Below are positions 1 to 12,387 of a stretch of DNA of 31,550 bases, piece by piece. The position numbers and the translations under genes are program-made. This stretch comes from Conidiobolus incongruus B7586 (lineage: Eukaryota; Entomophthoromycota; Entomophthoromycetes; Entomophthorales; Conidiobolaceae): assembly GCA_000697335.1 (NCBI GenBank), contig JNEM01008712.1:1-31550 (forward strand), read 5' to 3'. The number at the start of each line of letters is the position of its first letter. Within the stretch, counting starts at the first letter, position 1. The notes under the pieces are model-generated. The model searched no databases and had not been told where the DNA came from. It saw nothing but the letters and a program-made list of their open reading frames with translations.

Positions 1-384
1 TAACCCTAAAGTAGTATTACCTGATTTACAGTAACCTTCATAATGTCTTGATGCTTGGATTGGATCAATAAACACTGGAACTTGTTTGTTTTTATCGTTG
101 AAAAGAGCAGTCTTTACAGATTCTTTCATAGCATCATCTATCTGATCATAAGGTATGGTTTGGTTATTGTGGTCTTTGAGTTCTCCAATATAACCAATAT
201 GAATATTTTCATAGGAAGAAGAAAGAGACTGTATTCCAGCATACATAGCCGAATGACCGCGTCTAATAGAAAAATCCCAGTTTTTGCCATCTGCATTGAG
301 TGAGCAGATAGTGGGAATGAAGTGAGAGATATGGATAACACGATTAGGCTTTGGAATATTGTTAGTATTAGAATCAGAGGTCAT
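1..384 (-). CDS. Trehalose-6-phosphate synthase/phosphatase family protein (GT20), 5' part only
   Basis: The ATG at 384-382 opens 121 codons that end at a likely splice donor (exon 384-21, then GTAATA at 20, phase 1). The rest lies beyond the left edge. The N-terminus reads RVIHISHFIPTICSLN (residues 15-30), then RRGHSAMYAG (41-50), HIGYIGEL (62-69), VPVFID (102-107) and HYEGYCKS (114-121). These are the landmarks at the start of fungal GT20 proteins, where YxGYCK is normally followed by LWPLFHY. That continuation is absent in the bases before the edge, which supports an intron there. The family makes trehalose-6-phosphate from UDP-glucose and glucose-6-phosphate; TPS2-type members add a phosphatase domain and TSL1/TPS3-type members are regulatory. 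The visible part cannot tell which type this is. The family assignment is firm; the subtype is open. Confidence 0.85.
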   Translation of the reverse strand, partial: MTSDSNTNNIPKPNRVIHISHFIPTICSLNADGKNWDFSIRRGHSAMYAGIQSLSSSYENIHIGYIGELKDHNNQTIPYDQIDDAMKESVKTALFNDKNKQVPVFIDPIQASRHYEGYCKSGNTTLGL

Positions 385-3300
385 TGTTGATGGGACAATT
401 TGAAAAGTAAGATATAGAGTGAAGAAACAAAATTGATTTTGCCATTGTTTCAAATTTATTTATATATAACCATCGAGTTATCAATCAAATCAGTATAAGT
501 CACTTATCCATTCTTATCTTTTTCTATTAATCCCTTTTTGGTCAATACTACGTCATAATCTTATCAAAAAAACTAATAATTTTAGTATTGATGTGAATTT
601 TATTTTATTATATTATTTTTAACTATTATAACCAATATATATTAGCAAATGATCATAAACCAAAATATATAAACCTATTAAAATAATTGTGCAATAAATA
701 TCTATAACCCTTAGTATTACAAATATAAATTAGTTATTGATGATTTAAGATATTATTCTTAATTATTACTGAGTTCTCATAAAAATTCTTCATTGCTTTT
801 TCTGCTCCTCCTATCAATTAAAGGTTATCAAATAAGCTTATATTATTATTTGAATATTTGGTTATTGTATCATTATTCAGAGATCATTATTTATAACAGT
901 GAATTATCCACATTGAATCACTGATAAGGTTCTCCCTGTATAACATTGTCAAATTTAATCAAAAAGCTACCCCTTTGCACGTTTCTTTGCATCTATTCTA
1001 ACTGTTAAAGTAAGCATCACATTTAATGTTAAATTTTTCATTATTTTTATGTTAAAAGTGATAAAGTTTCTAGATTCAAATATTAAATAGTTTTAGCACT
1101 CATAACCTGATAACCATATTTTAGTGTTTCAAAATTGATTAATTAATCAAATATTATTAAAAACTATGGATGTTCGAAAGTTGTATATTTAAGACATATC
1201 AAAGGCAATAAAGATAATTTTTTAATAATATCGCTCAACAAAATATCCTCGTGTCATATTATAAATTGAAATTATCAACTATATTTACATTAATATTCCC
1301 ATCGTTCTTATTAAATAGTCCAATGCCAAAATTGAATATCAATAAATTTCAATTCATATCACATTGATTTGATTCTTTCAAAATCAATTTTAGAACAAAT
1401 AAGTAGTATTTTAGCAACTACTCAACCAAGGATTTGTTATTAGTTAATGATTCAGGAAAATTTTATATCTTTTTTCATTTTGTATAATATAAACGAATAA
1501 CCAATTTTTAATACAGCTGTATCAAAATAATAAATTTGATAAATTCCAATTTAGTATCATTTAATTTAAACAAATATTTGAATTTATGAAAAATTACAAA
1601 TTATTACTCAAACATTACATCATATTGGTTAGTTTTGGAAATGATTTAATTTTGTTGTATTGATTGAAAATTTGAATTTATTTCAGCTTATGAATTATTA
1701 ACTCTTTATATGATTAATTTTTTCCATGCTTTCAGTTTCATGAATTTCGAAAATTGATTTTGAATATTTTGGTAACTATATATATACATATCAATAAATA
1801 AATTTAAAGATGTATATCAAAATATAAAATTATTTTAATAAATCGTAATATACTTTTTTTATATGTGATTTATATATTTAAACTTTGGTCTTACTTGTAT
1901 TATGAGAAAGGTATATTTTTCAGTATCAAACAAAATCGTAATCTTTGTAAAGCATGTAGAACTAGTTAGACCTGTCTAAGTTGTTCAAATGGTTAATATT
2001 AAATAATTCAAACATACTGTATATCATAATATAATCCGTATTAAATCACGCCATCCAATCACATCAATTGATTTTATTCTAAAATTATTTGAATGATTTT
2101 ATGAATTATTTTCAACTTTTGACTAGATATTAACATTTATTCATACAATATAAAATGATCAAAATTAAATATTTTTGATTACTGGATGAAATATATTTGT
2201 ATATCTAATGGAATAATATCAAAATAAAATTAATATTAAATTAGTTTAGTAGAATATTAAGATTGATGATATATTCATCAAATAAAAGTATAAAGTTAAT
2301 GCAAATATATTTTTGAATATAAATTATATAACATGATTTCAAATGTATTAACATTAATATGCTTGATATAAAATGCATTATACATTCTAACATATAATAA
2401 AAAGTTAAACAACTAAAACATTTATTATCCTTTGATTTAATATTAATAACTGAAAAAGGATATAAAGAAACAATATATAAAATAATTGATAATTGATAAG
2501 ATTTTAAAAATTAAATCAACCATATCATATTTTTACATATTAATTATCTAATTCTAATTCATGACCAAAAGCTATACTTCAAGTAATAAAAAAATTGGTT
2601 TATATATAATATAATCATATTTTGGTTGAATTGTTGACTGATTTGAATCAATTATTACATAATACACATTTCATCAAATGTATATATCGCAATAAATAAA
2701 TTGATATACGGTATATATAAAACACTGTATTAATGATTTTAACCCAATTAATATATTTTGGTTATACTTAAATATTATAAATAACAGACTATAGTTATTA
2801 TAAAATAATTCAATATATATTATTTCAAATTATTGTAAACTGTGATAAGCTCTTATTTAAAAATATAATTTGAGCAAATTCAAAGTACAACTTATTCCAG
2901 TTTCATTAAATATTATCAAAAAATTTATTGACATTTGTAAAAATATATACAATTTTATAATTTTAATAATTGATTATATTTTAAAGCTAATTCAACATAT
3001 ATCTATTAGCTCATGACAATTTATTTATCAAATTTAGAAATGAAACACCATATTTTGTAAAACTTACTAGTAAAAATTAAATTATATTGATGATATAGCC
3101 AATTTGAAAATTGTATGGTTTAAAATTTACTTGGTATTTTGATAATTATATTTTTATTAAATTCATTATTTAATTAAATGTATTGCGTTTTAGATATCCA
3201 AAACATTTGAAATGATTGAATGATTTTTAAATATAAAAATCAGATAATCCTTTTTTGAATTATTTGAATATAATATATTGAATAATATAATACGCAATTT

Positions 3301-4300
3301 TTTCAATTAAATTATATGGAAATGATTAAAAAGCTTAATCAAGTATTATGAATAACTATATTAATAAAAGTATTACTACTAATTGAAATGGGACAGAACT
3401 ATGTAATCAAATATCGAATTAAATACCATTTCCCATCATGTTTATGATACATTATATTCAATTCTCCTAATACATTTTAACCATAACTAAAGCCATGTTT
3501 ACACACGTGGGTCAATTATAAGTAATCATGTTAATTCAATTCAAAAGTCACAAATATATTAATATGGTTTGTTTTTTTCAATATTTCAATATGGTATAAT
3601 TCTTTACACCATTACAAATCCTTATCAATGATTATAAGGTAACAGTATGTTTTAACAAAATATTGACATAAGTTTTGAAATATCTCAATATTATTATATC
3701 TTATCCAATATTATTTAATTTGATTGTCAATAGATAAACTTGACAAAAAGGCTTTAAATTGTTAATATATATCATACTGTGATCAAAGTTTTCAAACATG
3801 AATTGATAGTTTTTGGCTTGATATTATGTATAATGATTATTAATGTCTCAAAATATTTTAATATTTTTATTGGAATATTATATTTTATGATATTCTGAAT
3901 CTTATCACTATGATCAATTAAAAATTAAAATGACAATTATTTTAAAACTCATATATATTTTTTCTTGCAAAAACTAAATTAAAATTGAAATCAATTCAAA
4001 GATAATTAAATTCCCAAAATTTAAAATAATTGATTGAATACTGAATAGATTAATAAATATAGATCTTGTCACTTTAAATTTGTTCATTTTAAAATGAATT
4101 TGTTATCATAACCATATTAATTAAATTTAATTGATAAGCATTTACTGCTGATATTATTTAATACTATAATATAAAATCATTAAATATTGAGTAATTTGAG
4201 ATAGTTTAATAGAGATATTTTAAAAATTGATTAATATTTATTTGTCAACAATATAAATACTAGCCATATTGTGAAATAATAGTTACATTTCAAAATTGAA
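385..4300. other. A+T-rich intergenic DNA between the TPS-family gene and the phosphate transporter
   Basis: About 3.9 kb with no reading frame of credible length or composition on either strand and no tRNA-like box A/box B pair. The right part is the 3' flank of the minus-strand transporter gene. The left part must hold the promoter of the minus-strand trehalose gene and contains one CCCCT at 970-974. A lone CACGTGGG at 3504-3511 is probably chance. Confidence 0.6.
970..974. promoter_or_regulatory. Possible stress-response element (CCCCT) upstream of the TPS-family gene
   Basis: CCCCT lies about 590 bases upstream of the ATG of the minus-strand trehalose gene. In Saccharomyces, trehalose genes are induced through such elements by Msn2/Msn4. 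One five-base match in a promoter-sized stretch is weak evidence, even at this base composition. Confidence 0.2.
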
Positions 4301-6750
4301 CTAATAGTGTAATAATATCATAATGACATAACCGATACTAATTACAACAAGATAAAGTAAAAATGAAGAAGGAATACCAGCCTTAATGAAATCCATCACA
4401 CTCAAATATCTCACTCCCATTTCATCTTCCATCATGATGGCATTCATATTGGGAAATCCGGAAACTGGCAAACCCATGGCGCAAGAACACATCAAAGCAC
4501 CTCCCATGACCAAAAGCTTAGGATGGGGATCTGGAAGAGCGGATCCAACTTCAGCTACAATAGGAAGAACAATCAGTGCACCAACGGTGTGGCTGATAAA
4601 AGTGGTAGCTACTAATACGAAGAGACAGAAGACGCAGAGGATTCCGTACAAAGAAAGATGCGACACAAGCTGCTTGACATAGTTGGAAAGAATGAGCAGT
4701 AGACCTGAAGACTTGACACCCTTGCCCAATGCAATGCCACCCATTGCAAGAATAATTACAGTCCATAAGAAGTTATTGAAGTCATCCTTAGAAAGAATGC
4801 CAAATCCAAAGAATGCAATGAGAGGCAAAATCGCAATGACTCCCATATCACCAACCAAATTCTCGATTTGACTCTCCAAGCACCATAGAATAATTGTAAC
4901 TACGGTAATAAAACACACAAAATATTGAGTGGCATTGAATGGTTCAGAATTGTATCTCACATGGTTAATGGTATTGGAGTGTTGGTTGGGACGATAAATA
5001 ATCAGCAATAAAATCCAAACTAGCAAAATTCCTATAATGCACACAGGGATGGTGATGGCAAACCACTGCAGCCAGGAAGGCTTAGGGGACATGTTTCCGA
5101 TGGCAATGATGTTCTGAGGCGAACTGATGGGAGATGCCATTCCACCAATGTTGGAAGCGAGCGCAATACCAATGATTAAGCAGTTGGCATAGGGACTTTT
5201 AGAAGGCAAAGTACGTAAAATAGGTTGAATCAATGAAAAGCATAGAACAGGAGCAGCAACATTACTAATCCACATGCTTGCAAAAGTTGCTACAACCATA
5301 TTTGCAAGAACTACGTTGCTCGGCGTAGTACCTGCTTTGGAGAGTACCATTGAAGCTAGGGATTTGGCAATGTGATGCTTGCTTAGAGCTGCGGCCAGGG
5401 CAAAACCTCCTAAAAGTAGCATGATAACAGGCGAAAACATTGAGGCAAAGACGGCTTGAGTTGCTTGAGGAGCAGTGAGGGGATCATTGGTAATAGGATC
5501 TCTCATAATACCTAAGCAGACTAATAAACCAGGAACCATCATTGCAGTCACAAACAATGGAATAATTTCTGTTGCCCAAAGTAAAGATGCGAATATAAGC
5601 AACGCGAAACAGTGATCTACATGGCGGTCACTAAAGGGTCCCCAAAGTATGATTCCAATAAATGTACCGAGACAGATGCTTGCAAGTGCAACTGTTTTGA
5701 GATTAGTATACATGGATTTGGTGGAAATGATAGACACTTTGCCTGATGTGCCATAGCCAGCGCTTGCAGCATTGTAATTAGGTTGGACAGCTACTGCATT
5801 AGCTCTACGCTCCATTCCAATCATATCTCTCCAAACAGTGTTACGTTCCCAAACTACATGCTCTTTCAAGTGACTTCTAAGTTCCTCTAACGCTGTGGTT
5901 TCGTCAATTTCTCTGAGTTTAGCGTAGATCAGTTGGGCTTGATTAATTTTCTCTTGCAATCTCTCTTGCGTGGGCTGAAGGTAGGGATACGAAGATTGCA
6001 CTGTCTGAGTAAGATATAGCTGGCTAATAGACAAGCCTGTGACTTTGTCATATTTCTTGAGAATCTTGGAAAAACCTGTATAGTTTAGATTCACATAATT
6101 TTTGAGCTCAGACAATTGCACGAACAGATCAATAGAGTCCTTGGTCAGCATTAAAGTGGTTTGAGCACCCCATTTGGGAAAAATGGCAGGATCGTGCAAC
6201 GAAGTAGGTCGATAAATTGGAAGACTCTGTTTCTTTGGTGTTTGATAGGTAGTTAAGGAGTTGCTCCTATTCTGCTTTGCATCTTCGAATTCAGTATCAT
6301 TTTGAGCCGATTCGGGTTCTTCAGAAATTCCTTCTAAAGGCTGATCAATATTGTTACTAGGTCTAATGAGCTTTGTAGAATCTATTTGGACAAGAGTAAA
6401 ATCTAACTGAGTGACTTTGGTGTTTAACTTTGCCAACTCTGTAAATAATTCTGATTCCTTCTTGGAATAGAAATCAAGTATTTTCCGAAGCTCTTTATCG
6501 AGAGCGGGCATAAAAGTATTGTTGGCTTTCGCTCTATTATCAATAAGAGGTTGACGTTCTGTGTTTGCATTGTTCTGGGGATTTTCAACTAAGAAGAGAT
6601 CTTTTTCTAATTGATAAATAATTTTCTTCAATTGGGAATAACTTGAAGCATGTTAGTCAGTGTATGTGTAATGAATAAATAGACTTACGCTATATAATAG
6701 GGCTGCCATTCTGGCACCGTATTAAACTGTAAAGTATGAGAAAATTTCAT
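4301..6750 (-). CDS. PHO91: SPX-domain low-affinity phosphate transporter (PHO87/PHO90/PHO91 type)
   Basis: Two exons, 6750-6689 and 6641-4301, joined across a 47-nt intron (GTAAGT..AAG, branch CTGACTAAC), encode 800 aa. Splicing restores the SPX start: MKFSHTLQFNTVPEW followed by YSQLKKIIYQLEK. The SPX domain covers about residues 1-240 and includes the basic GFSKILKKYDKVTG helix (210-223) that binds inositol pyrophosphates in this family. Residues about 330-800 form a multi-pass DASS (SLC13-like) transporter with the paired signatures SNVAAP (480-485) and SHTVGA (704-709), and GGMASPISSPQN (520-531). Pho87/Pho90 work at the plasma membrane and Pho91 exports phosphate from the vacuole. Sequence by eye does not decide between them, so the symbol is provisional. 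The 5' ATG sits in a short 62-nt exon, and later ATGs would delete the essential first SPX helix. Confidence 0.93.
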
Positions 6751-8403
6751 GGGTTAAATTTACAAAATTATTTTAATCATTCATTGAGTATGATTCAAAA
6801 ACACTCTTTTTATATTCCTGGTTCATAGTAATTCAAATTGATAAATGGATAATATGGGAAATTCATCAATTAATCATAAAATGGATCAATATGGATTCAA
6901 TAAGATTTGCTGGCTGTAGAAAAGGAATCAGCAGATCATTGATTGTATAGTTTTCAGCAACGTTTGCTCATAATCAGTATATTGCACAAAGCCTTTGAGT
7001 TAAAATAAAGTAATACCAATGCTGTATCACTATTAACACTCAATGATATAGTCCAATTTTACTCACGTTTATTTTGATAACTTTGACTGCCCAATTCAAA
7101 ATCATTTTTTGCACCTCTTATGCACCAAATTGAAAATTTTCTGAATTGCACAAATGTAAGGGATAATTAAGTAGTTGTGTTTTTCCTAATTAGGGCACGT
7201 CTTTAGCTGATTTATACTTTCAATTATAAAAAATAAGATAGTTTTAATGATATAGATCTTATCTTTCAAGACTAGTAAAAACATCATTATAATCGAATGA
7301 TTTAATACATTCTACTCTATTATAAAAGTGTATAAACATTCATTTTTCCATTTATAATAAAAAACCCTTATTGTAATAATTTATATCCAATGGTTAATTT
7401 ATTTTGCGCAACGTGTTGTGTGAAATTGAAATGGTTGGTAAAATAGAAGGGTGGAATAAGCTGAATAGCGGATACAAACTAAAATGATAAATTGTTCATA
7501 TTTTATTTCGACGTATTCGGTTTCATCATATATACTAAGAATTCAATATATCTTCTTTCTATCAAATATAGATGCGTATTGAATGCTTTCATAGCCTAAT
7601 CTCCATTCAATTTACCTTAATTAACTCACAAAATTCATCTTTCAATTACAAATTGGCTATTAATGAAATTATTGGTATTTTGTTTAAAATTTAAATCTAA
7701 ATATATAATATAATAGGAACTATTGATAACATACAAATTCTTAATTAATATCATCTTAAGGTGGCTATTCAGTATTTGGATAAATATTCAAGTTATCCGC
7801 AATTTTATAAGAAATATATAAGGTATATTTTTTAAACTATTTTCTAATACTACTAAAATATTCCCCCCAACTTTTGATTATATAATTTTACTAAAATTCA
7901 TATTTTTTTGTAATTAATTTAATGTTATTAATTTGCATTAGTCAGTATTTTTAATAAAAGTTTTAATAATTTAATGTCATTTAATATTGAATATAATTAA
8001 TTTTAATTTATTTTTTATTTTGAAATTTATTTAATTAATAAATATAAAAAACTTGATAAAATTTTGTTAAATGTATATCAAGACAGATGGTTATATTACT
8101 ATTAGATTATATATTCAATAATTAATTTTTATATGTAATAAAAATTAATTATAGTGACTTTTATTGTAGGAAAATAAAAGTATTTATGATAGGATAATAA
8201 TTTGTATTATTGACAATAAATCATAAGTAAATAGGATTTTAATTTGTTGAATGATAAAATAATAAAAATATTAAAAACATTTGGATAATAAGGTGAAAAA
8301 GAGACTATGGATATATAAATATAAATTAAAAGTAAAATAAAAAAATCAATTAAATGAAAAAGTTGTTAAATATGAAATAATATAACTAAAAAAACCCCTT
8401 AAT
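6751..8403. other. Intergenic DNA upstream of the phosphate transporter
   Basis: About 1.65 kb, A+T-rich, slightly less so at 6890-7500, which may be promoter of the minus-strand transporter. No credible ORF, RNA gene or repeat was found. From about 7840 to the tRNA the top strand is strikingly poor in C. Confidence 0.55.
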
Positions 8404-8410
8404 GCTGCTT

Positions 8411-8453
<43 letters not shown>

Positions 8454-8476
8454 GTGTTCAATCCACGGTGGTGGCA
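8404..8476 (+). tRNA. trnF-GAA: tRNA-Phe (anticodon GAA), no intron
   Basis: The 73-nt cloverleaf has D stem GCTC/GAGC (8413-8416 with 8425-8428), anticodon stem TCAGA/TCTGA (8430-8434 with 8442-8446), loop CTGAAGA with anticodon GAA at 8437-8439, T stem CCGTG/CACGG (8452-8456 with 8464-8468) and loop TTCAATC. Box A (TAGCTCAGTTGG) and box B are normal, and the discriminator is A. The acceptor stem is weak: GCTGCTT against TGGTGGC gives three Watson-Crick pairs, three G-U wobbles and one U-U mismatch. Unlike the Saccharomyces genes it has no intron. A T-run follows. It is probably functional, with some doubt from the acceptor stem. Confidence 0.9.
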
Positions 8477-8481
8477 TTTGG

Positions 8482-8487
8482 TTTTTT
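8482..8487 (+). terminator. RNA polymerase III terminator (T6) of tRNA-Phe
   Basis: A run of six T on the non-template strand starts five bases after the tRNA discriminator base, as expected for Pol III termination. Confidence 0.75.
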
Positions 8488-9301
8488 AGTGATTTGAGTT
8501 TTAATAAATTTATTCATTATTAATTTCTTTTTTTAAACTTTATGATTTTAAGATTATAAATATATCATTTTTTTCTATAATTTAGATATTTTTATATCAA
8601 ATATTAAATTTTGATTTTATAAGGCTAAAATTCTTTAAATTTTAATTTTTGATATATTAAAATTATCATTAAATATAGATACTATTTGATTTTTAAAAAT
8701 AATTTGCGAATTTTTAATGTCATATATTTGTAATTAAATTTGAACTTGATTCTTAGCTTAGTTTTTATTAAATTAAATTTATTATAATAATTTTTATAAT
8801 TTAATTACTAATTATTTAATATTATGTAAAATAATTTCGAATATTAAACACAATTTATTAATATTGAAATTTGAAATCGAAGAAATAAAATATATAATCC
8901 AACAATATATTAAAGCCATTTTTTGATAAGAATAAAGTAGCAAATGTAATACTAGTTAATATTATTAAGTCATTATCATAAATTAACATTATAATTGAAT
9001 TTGATGATAGATAATAAATGATATTGAAATACATGAGATAGTGCATTATATATGATTTTAGAGTTGGGTTTGTTGATAAAATCAAAAGTTAAATGAATTA
9101 AAAATTGAAGTAATTTATTAAATAACTAGACTAATATACACTAAACTTACTTTAAAAAAGCAAGAACAGTACATCATTTGCCTTAGCTTAATTACTTATA
9201 GGAGTTCTAAAATCATTGATCAATGGGGTAATTAAGAAGGTATCAGCACTTGAAATGAATTGAAAATATAGATCTATTGAAAGTTTGTATGAGAGAGAAA
9301 C
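8488..9301. other. A+T-rich spacer between tRNA-Phe and SNU13
   Basis: No credible gene. A 75-codon minus-strand frame at 8858-9085 is made of residues expected from A+T-rich noise (I, L, Y, F, N) and is not called. The last part is the SNU13 3' flank. Confidence 0.55.
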
Positions 9302-9789
9302 TTAGAGGACAAGCTTGTTGATTTGGAGCTTGATGGATTGGATTTGAGAATCGAGATCAGAGGCAGTGTTGGATAAGATAGAGACGGCGATGACAGAGCG
9401 AGAGACACCGCAAGCACGGCCTAAAGCGACACGAGAAGGAACGAAGACGTAGGGAACGTTCTATAAAAATAGTTAGATGCTGAGAAAATCACAGTATCAA
9501 TTTAAATACCTTATCTTCACACAAAAGAGGCAAGTGTAAGACGATTTCAAGAGGAGAAGCATCGGCAGCCATGACAATAATTTCAGAAATACCACGATTC
9601 AAAGCCTTGGTAGCTTCGTTAGCACCCTTTTTGAGTTGTTTGTAGTGAGAAGCTTGTTGGACCAAATCTAAGATGTTAGTGGTCAAAGTGGCATCGGCTA
9701 AGGGGAAAGCTTTGGGGTTAACTTCGTTGGTCTAAACATAATAAAGTAGTTAGTATATTGATCTTTTAGTTGAAATCCATATTTACCAT
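9302..9789 (-). CDS. SNU13: SNU13 / 15.5K (NHP2L1), L7Ae-family RNA-binding protein
   Basis: Three exons: 9789-9787 (the ATG alone), 9731-9510 and 9460-9302, with introns of 55 nt (branch ATACTAAC) and 49 nt (branch ATCTAAC). The product is 127 aa, matching yeast (126) and human (128). It reads [17 protein letters not shown], then [54 protein letters not shown] and [10 protein letters not shown], nearly colinear with human 15.5K. The protein binds kink-turns in U4 snRNA and box C/D snoRNAs, so it acts in both the spliceosome and rRNA modification. A one-codon first exon is required because exon 2 is preceded in frame by TAG. Many codons end in C (GTC, ATC, TCC, GGC), unlike neighbouring genes, which suggests high expression. 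Confidence 0.96.
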
Positions 9790-12387
9790 TTTGGTAATAT
9801 GATATATTTTAATTAAAGTATTTTCAACACAGAAAATTTCAAATATATTTAATAAAAATAATATCAATTGAGAAATTGTGGGATAGATTAAGATATTTCA
9901 ATTTATATCAAATTTAACTTATCTAAAAATAACAATAGATATTTGTGATGAAAAATTAATTAAAAATAATTTATATTTTATAGTTAATATTATAGCCTTG
10001 ATTTTCTATTATGTTTCATTTAATTTAATATAACTATTGAATCCAATCATATTTTAAACTAATATATTAATATATATTTGTTAGTTTCGTAATATATCAA
10101 ATAATTAAATACCGCTTTTGTTTCAAGATGCTTGGAGAATTTAATTTTGAAAATCTACTTTTAATTGTTGAATTACAAAATTACAATATATCAAAGTTTT
10201 TAAAAGATCCTTTAATAACTGGTAATTTAATCATAAATAAATTATATTATAATATCAATCTATTAAAAATTTTTCAAATAATGAAAATATCAAATTATTA
10301 TTTCAATAACAATCTATTGATTTTTTAATATGATGTTTTTTATAATCTGTTAAAATATAGCTGTTTTAGCTCAGTTGAATTATATCATATTAGGTAGTTT
10401 AATATAATTACTGCTTGATATATTGTTATATTAAATCAAATTGAACAAGCAAAATTTGATTATACATAAATGAAATATAAAATTTTTATGCTTTTTCTTA
10501 TGTGAATGAAGTCTCATGATTAGAATTAAAAGTTAAAAATACATCTATATTAATGTAAATATTAAATTATTACAGCAATTACTGAATAGGATATATATGT
10601 GATATTGTTTAAAGTGTATCTTAGACTTAAGTTTTTTGATCAATTAAAAAATTGAATTTCCAAATGTTAAAGGTCAAAGTTCAATATGTTAGAAGATAAT
10701 ATTAATCAATAAAGGTTATAGAATATTGTTTTGATGATTATTAAATATATTAAAAAATTTGCAAATTCACGACTAAGACAACAATAATGGTAAAATCAAT
10801 TTAGGAAATAAGAACAGACTGTATTTTTATCAGAATATGGGATGATTGAATAAATGATTGGAAAATACAAAGTGATGATTACATTAATCAGTTAAGTATC
10901 AAATTCCCTCTTTCAGCTTGAATTTCAAATTTCGAAACATGAGTTTGTCCAATTCAAACTTTCACTTTTTTCAACATATTCTTTTAATCCATTTTATTTT
11001 TACAAACAAAATCATAGTTCACTTTTAAAGTTCAATATAAAATCAATTTTTATTGAGTTAGAAAAAATTAAACATATCTTCTTTTGGCATTCTAAATGTT
11101 ATAATATTTGAATATGGTATTTCCATTATAAACGACTTTGTTTAATTCAATACATAATATTATTATCAATATATAATGAATATAGTCGGAGAAGTTGTAT
11201 TTCCAATATACTCAGAAAACCATATTCCAATATTAAAATTCAAGGATATTGATCGTCTTAATATAATTCAAATAATAGGGGTTTATTTCTTACAATTTCA
11301 ATATAATAGGTATATACCATGATAATGAATATAATGACTATACACGAATTCTATTTTATACATTGAATATTAATTTTAGATATAAATGAATGATTTAGTT
11401 ATAAATATTTATCAAAATAATTAATATAGAAACATTAGATTAAAAACTAAAAATTGGGAAATAGATATTATATTATATCATTATTATCAAATATTATAAT
11501 AAATATGAACTATTTATTTCATGAATATGTTATATATCATGTATAGAGTATTAAATAATTTTCGATTATATACTGACCTATAAAAATCATTTTTATTTCC
11601 ATATTTATCAATTATTGTTATGCTATAATATATAATTGAGATTTTGTTGATTATTGTTTGATTACAAGTCAAAATATAAAAGATTTCATTGTATTTTGGT
11701 TAATACATTATAGCATTAATATTATCAATTTGAAATATATATAAGGTGTTAAAAAACTAGACTTTGAATATCTTATAATATTTAATGCTGTATATATTTT
11801 ATTCAATAGTATATGAGTTTTTTATTATAATTTATATTTAAATTCAATTATAAAAAATTATTATATAGTTTTTTGAAAATTAACTATGGTTCTTTATTTT
11901 TTCTATTATATTTCATTATAATTAATTAGAAATCTAAGATTAATCCTATTAAATAATACTGGTTTTGATATTAAATATTATTATTTATTATTTCAAAAAA
12001 TTAATTCACTTTTGAACTGAGCTACTCAATACTTATTACTATGTCTTTATTTGCACTTCTATGTTACACTATCATAATTATAATTATAATCATAATTACT
12101 ATATTTAAAATACAAATGTAATTTGAATAATATATAGATATATTTGGTTCAATATAAAAATATAATATTTATTATTTGAAAAAAGTTGTGAAACACTATT
12201 ATTTCAACCAAAATAATATTAATTATATAACAATTAGAGTATCAAACATTTATTTATTTTGTGTATTTCAATTTTAAATTTTAATTATTACTTTGCATTT
12301 TTAATAATGGGAATTTTTTGTAATTAAAAATAAATAAACATTTGAATATATGATATATAAAAATAAATATATAATATAAATTTAATA
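9790..12387. other. A+T-rich intergenic DNA with one tRNA fragment
   Basis: About 2.6 kb between SNU13 and the mariner copy. The first bases serve as the SNU13 promoter. Apart from the tRNA fragment at 10360-10377 nothing is supported. A 66-codon plus-strand frame at 10128-10328 is low-complexity I/L/N/F sequence and is not called. Confidence 0.55.
10360..10377 (+). repeat. tRNA 5'-end fragment (tRNA-Phe-like head)
   Basis: GCTGTTTTAGCTCAGTTG matches the first 18 bases of the tRNA-Phe gene at 8404 with one C-to-T difference, covering the 5' acceptor strand and box A. Similarity stops abruptly in the D loop, and no anticodon or T arm follows. It is a truncated tRNA copy or the head of a tRNA-derived element, not a functional tRNA. 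Confidence 0.7.

Noticed and set aside
1-10. TAACCCTAAA at the left edge looks like a telomere repeat
   Set aside because: Only one unit is present and it lies inside a plausible intron of the trehalose gene; no tandem array.
3504-3511. CACGTGGG, a Pho4-type site, near the phosphate transporter
   Set aside because: It is downstream of the transporter's stop codon and about 3.1 kb from the trehalose gene start. One such hexamer is expected by chance in a window of this size.
8858-9085. 75-codon minus-strand ORF
   Set aside because: Composition is I/L/Y/F/N-rich noise typical of A+T-rich DNA, with no motif, no intron structure and no similarity recognised.
10128-10328. 66-codon plus-strand ORF
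   Set aside because: Low-complexity Leu/Ile/Asn sequence in A+T-rich DNA with no recognisable family.
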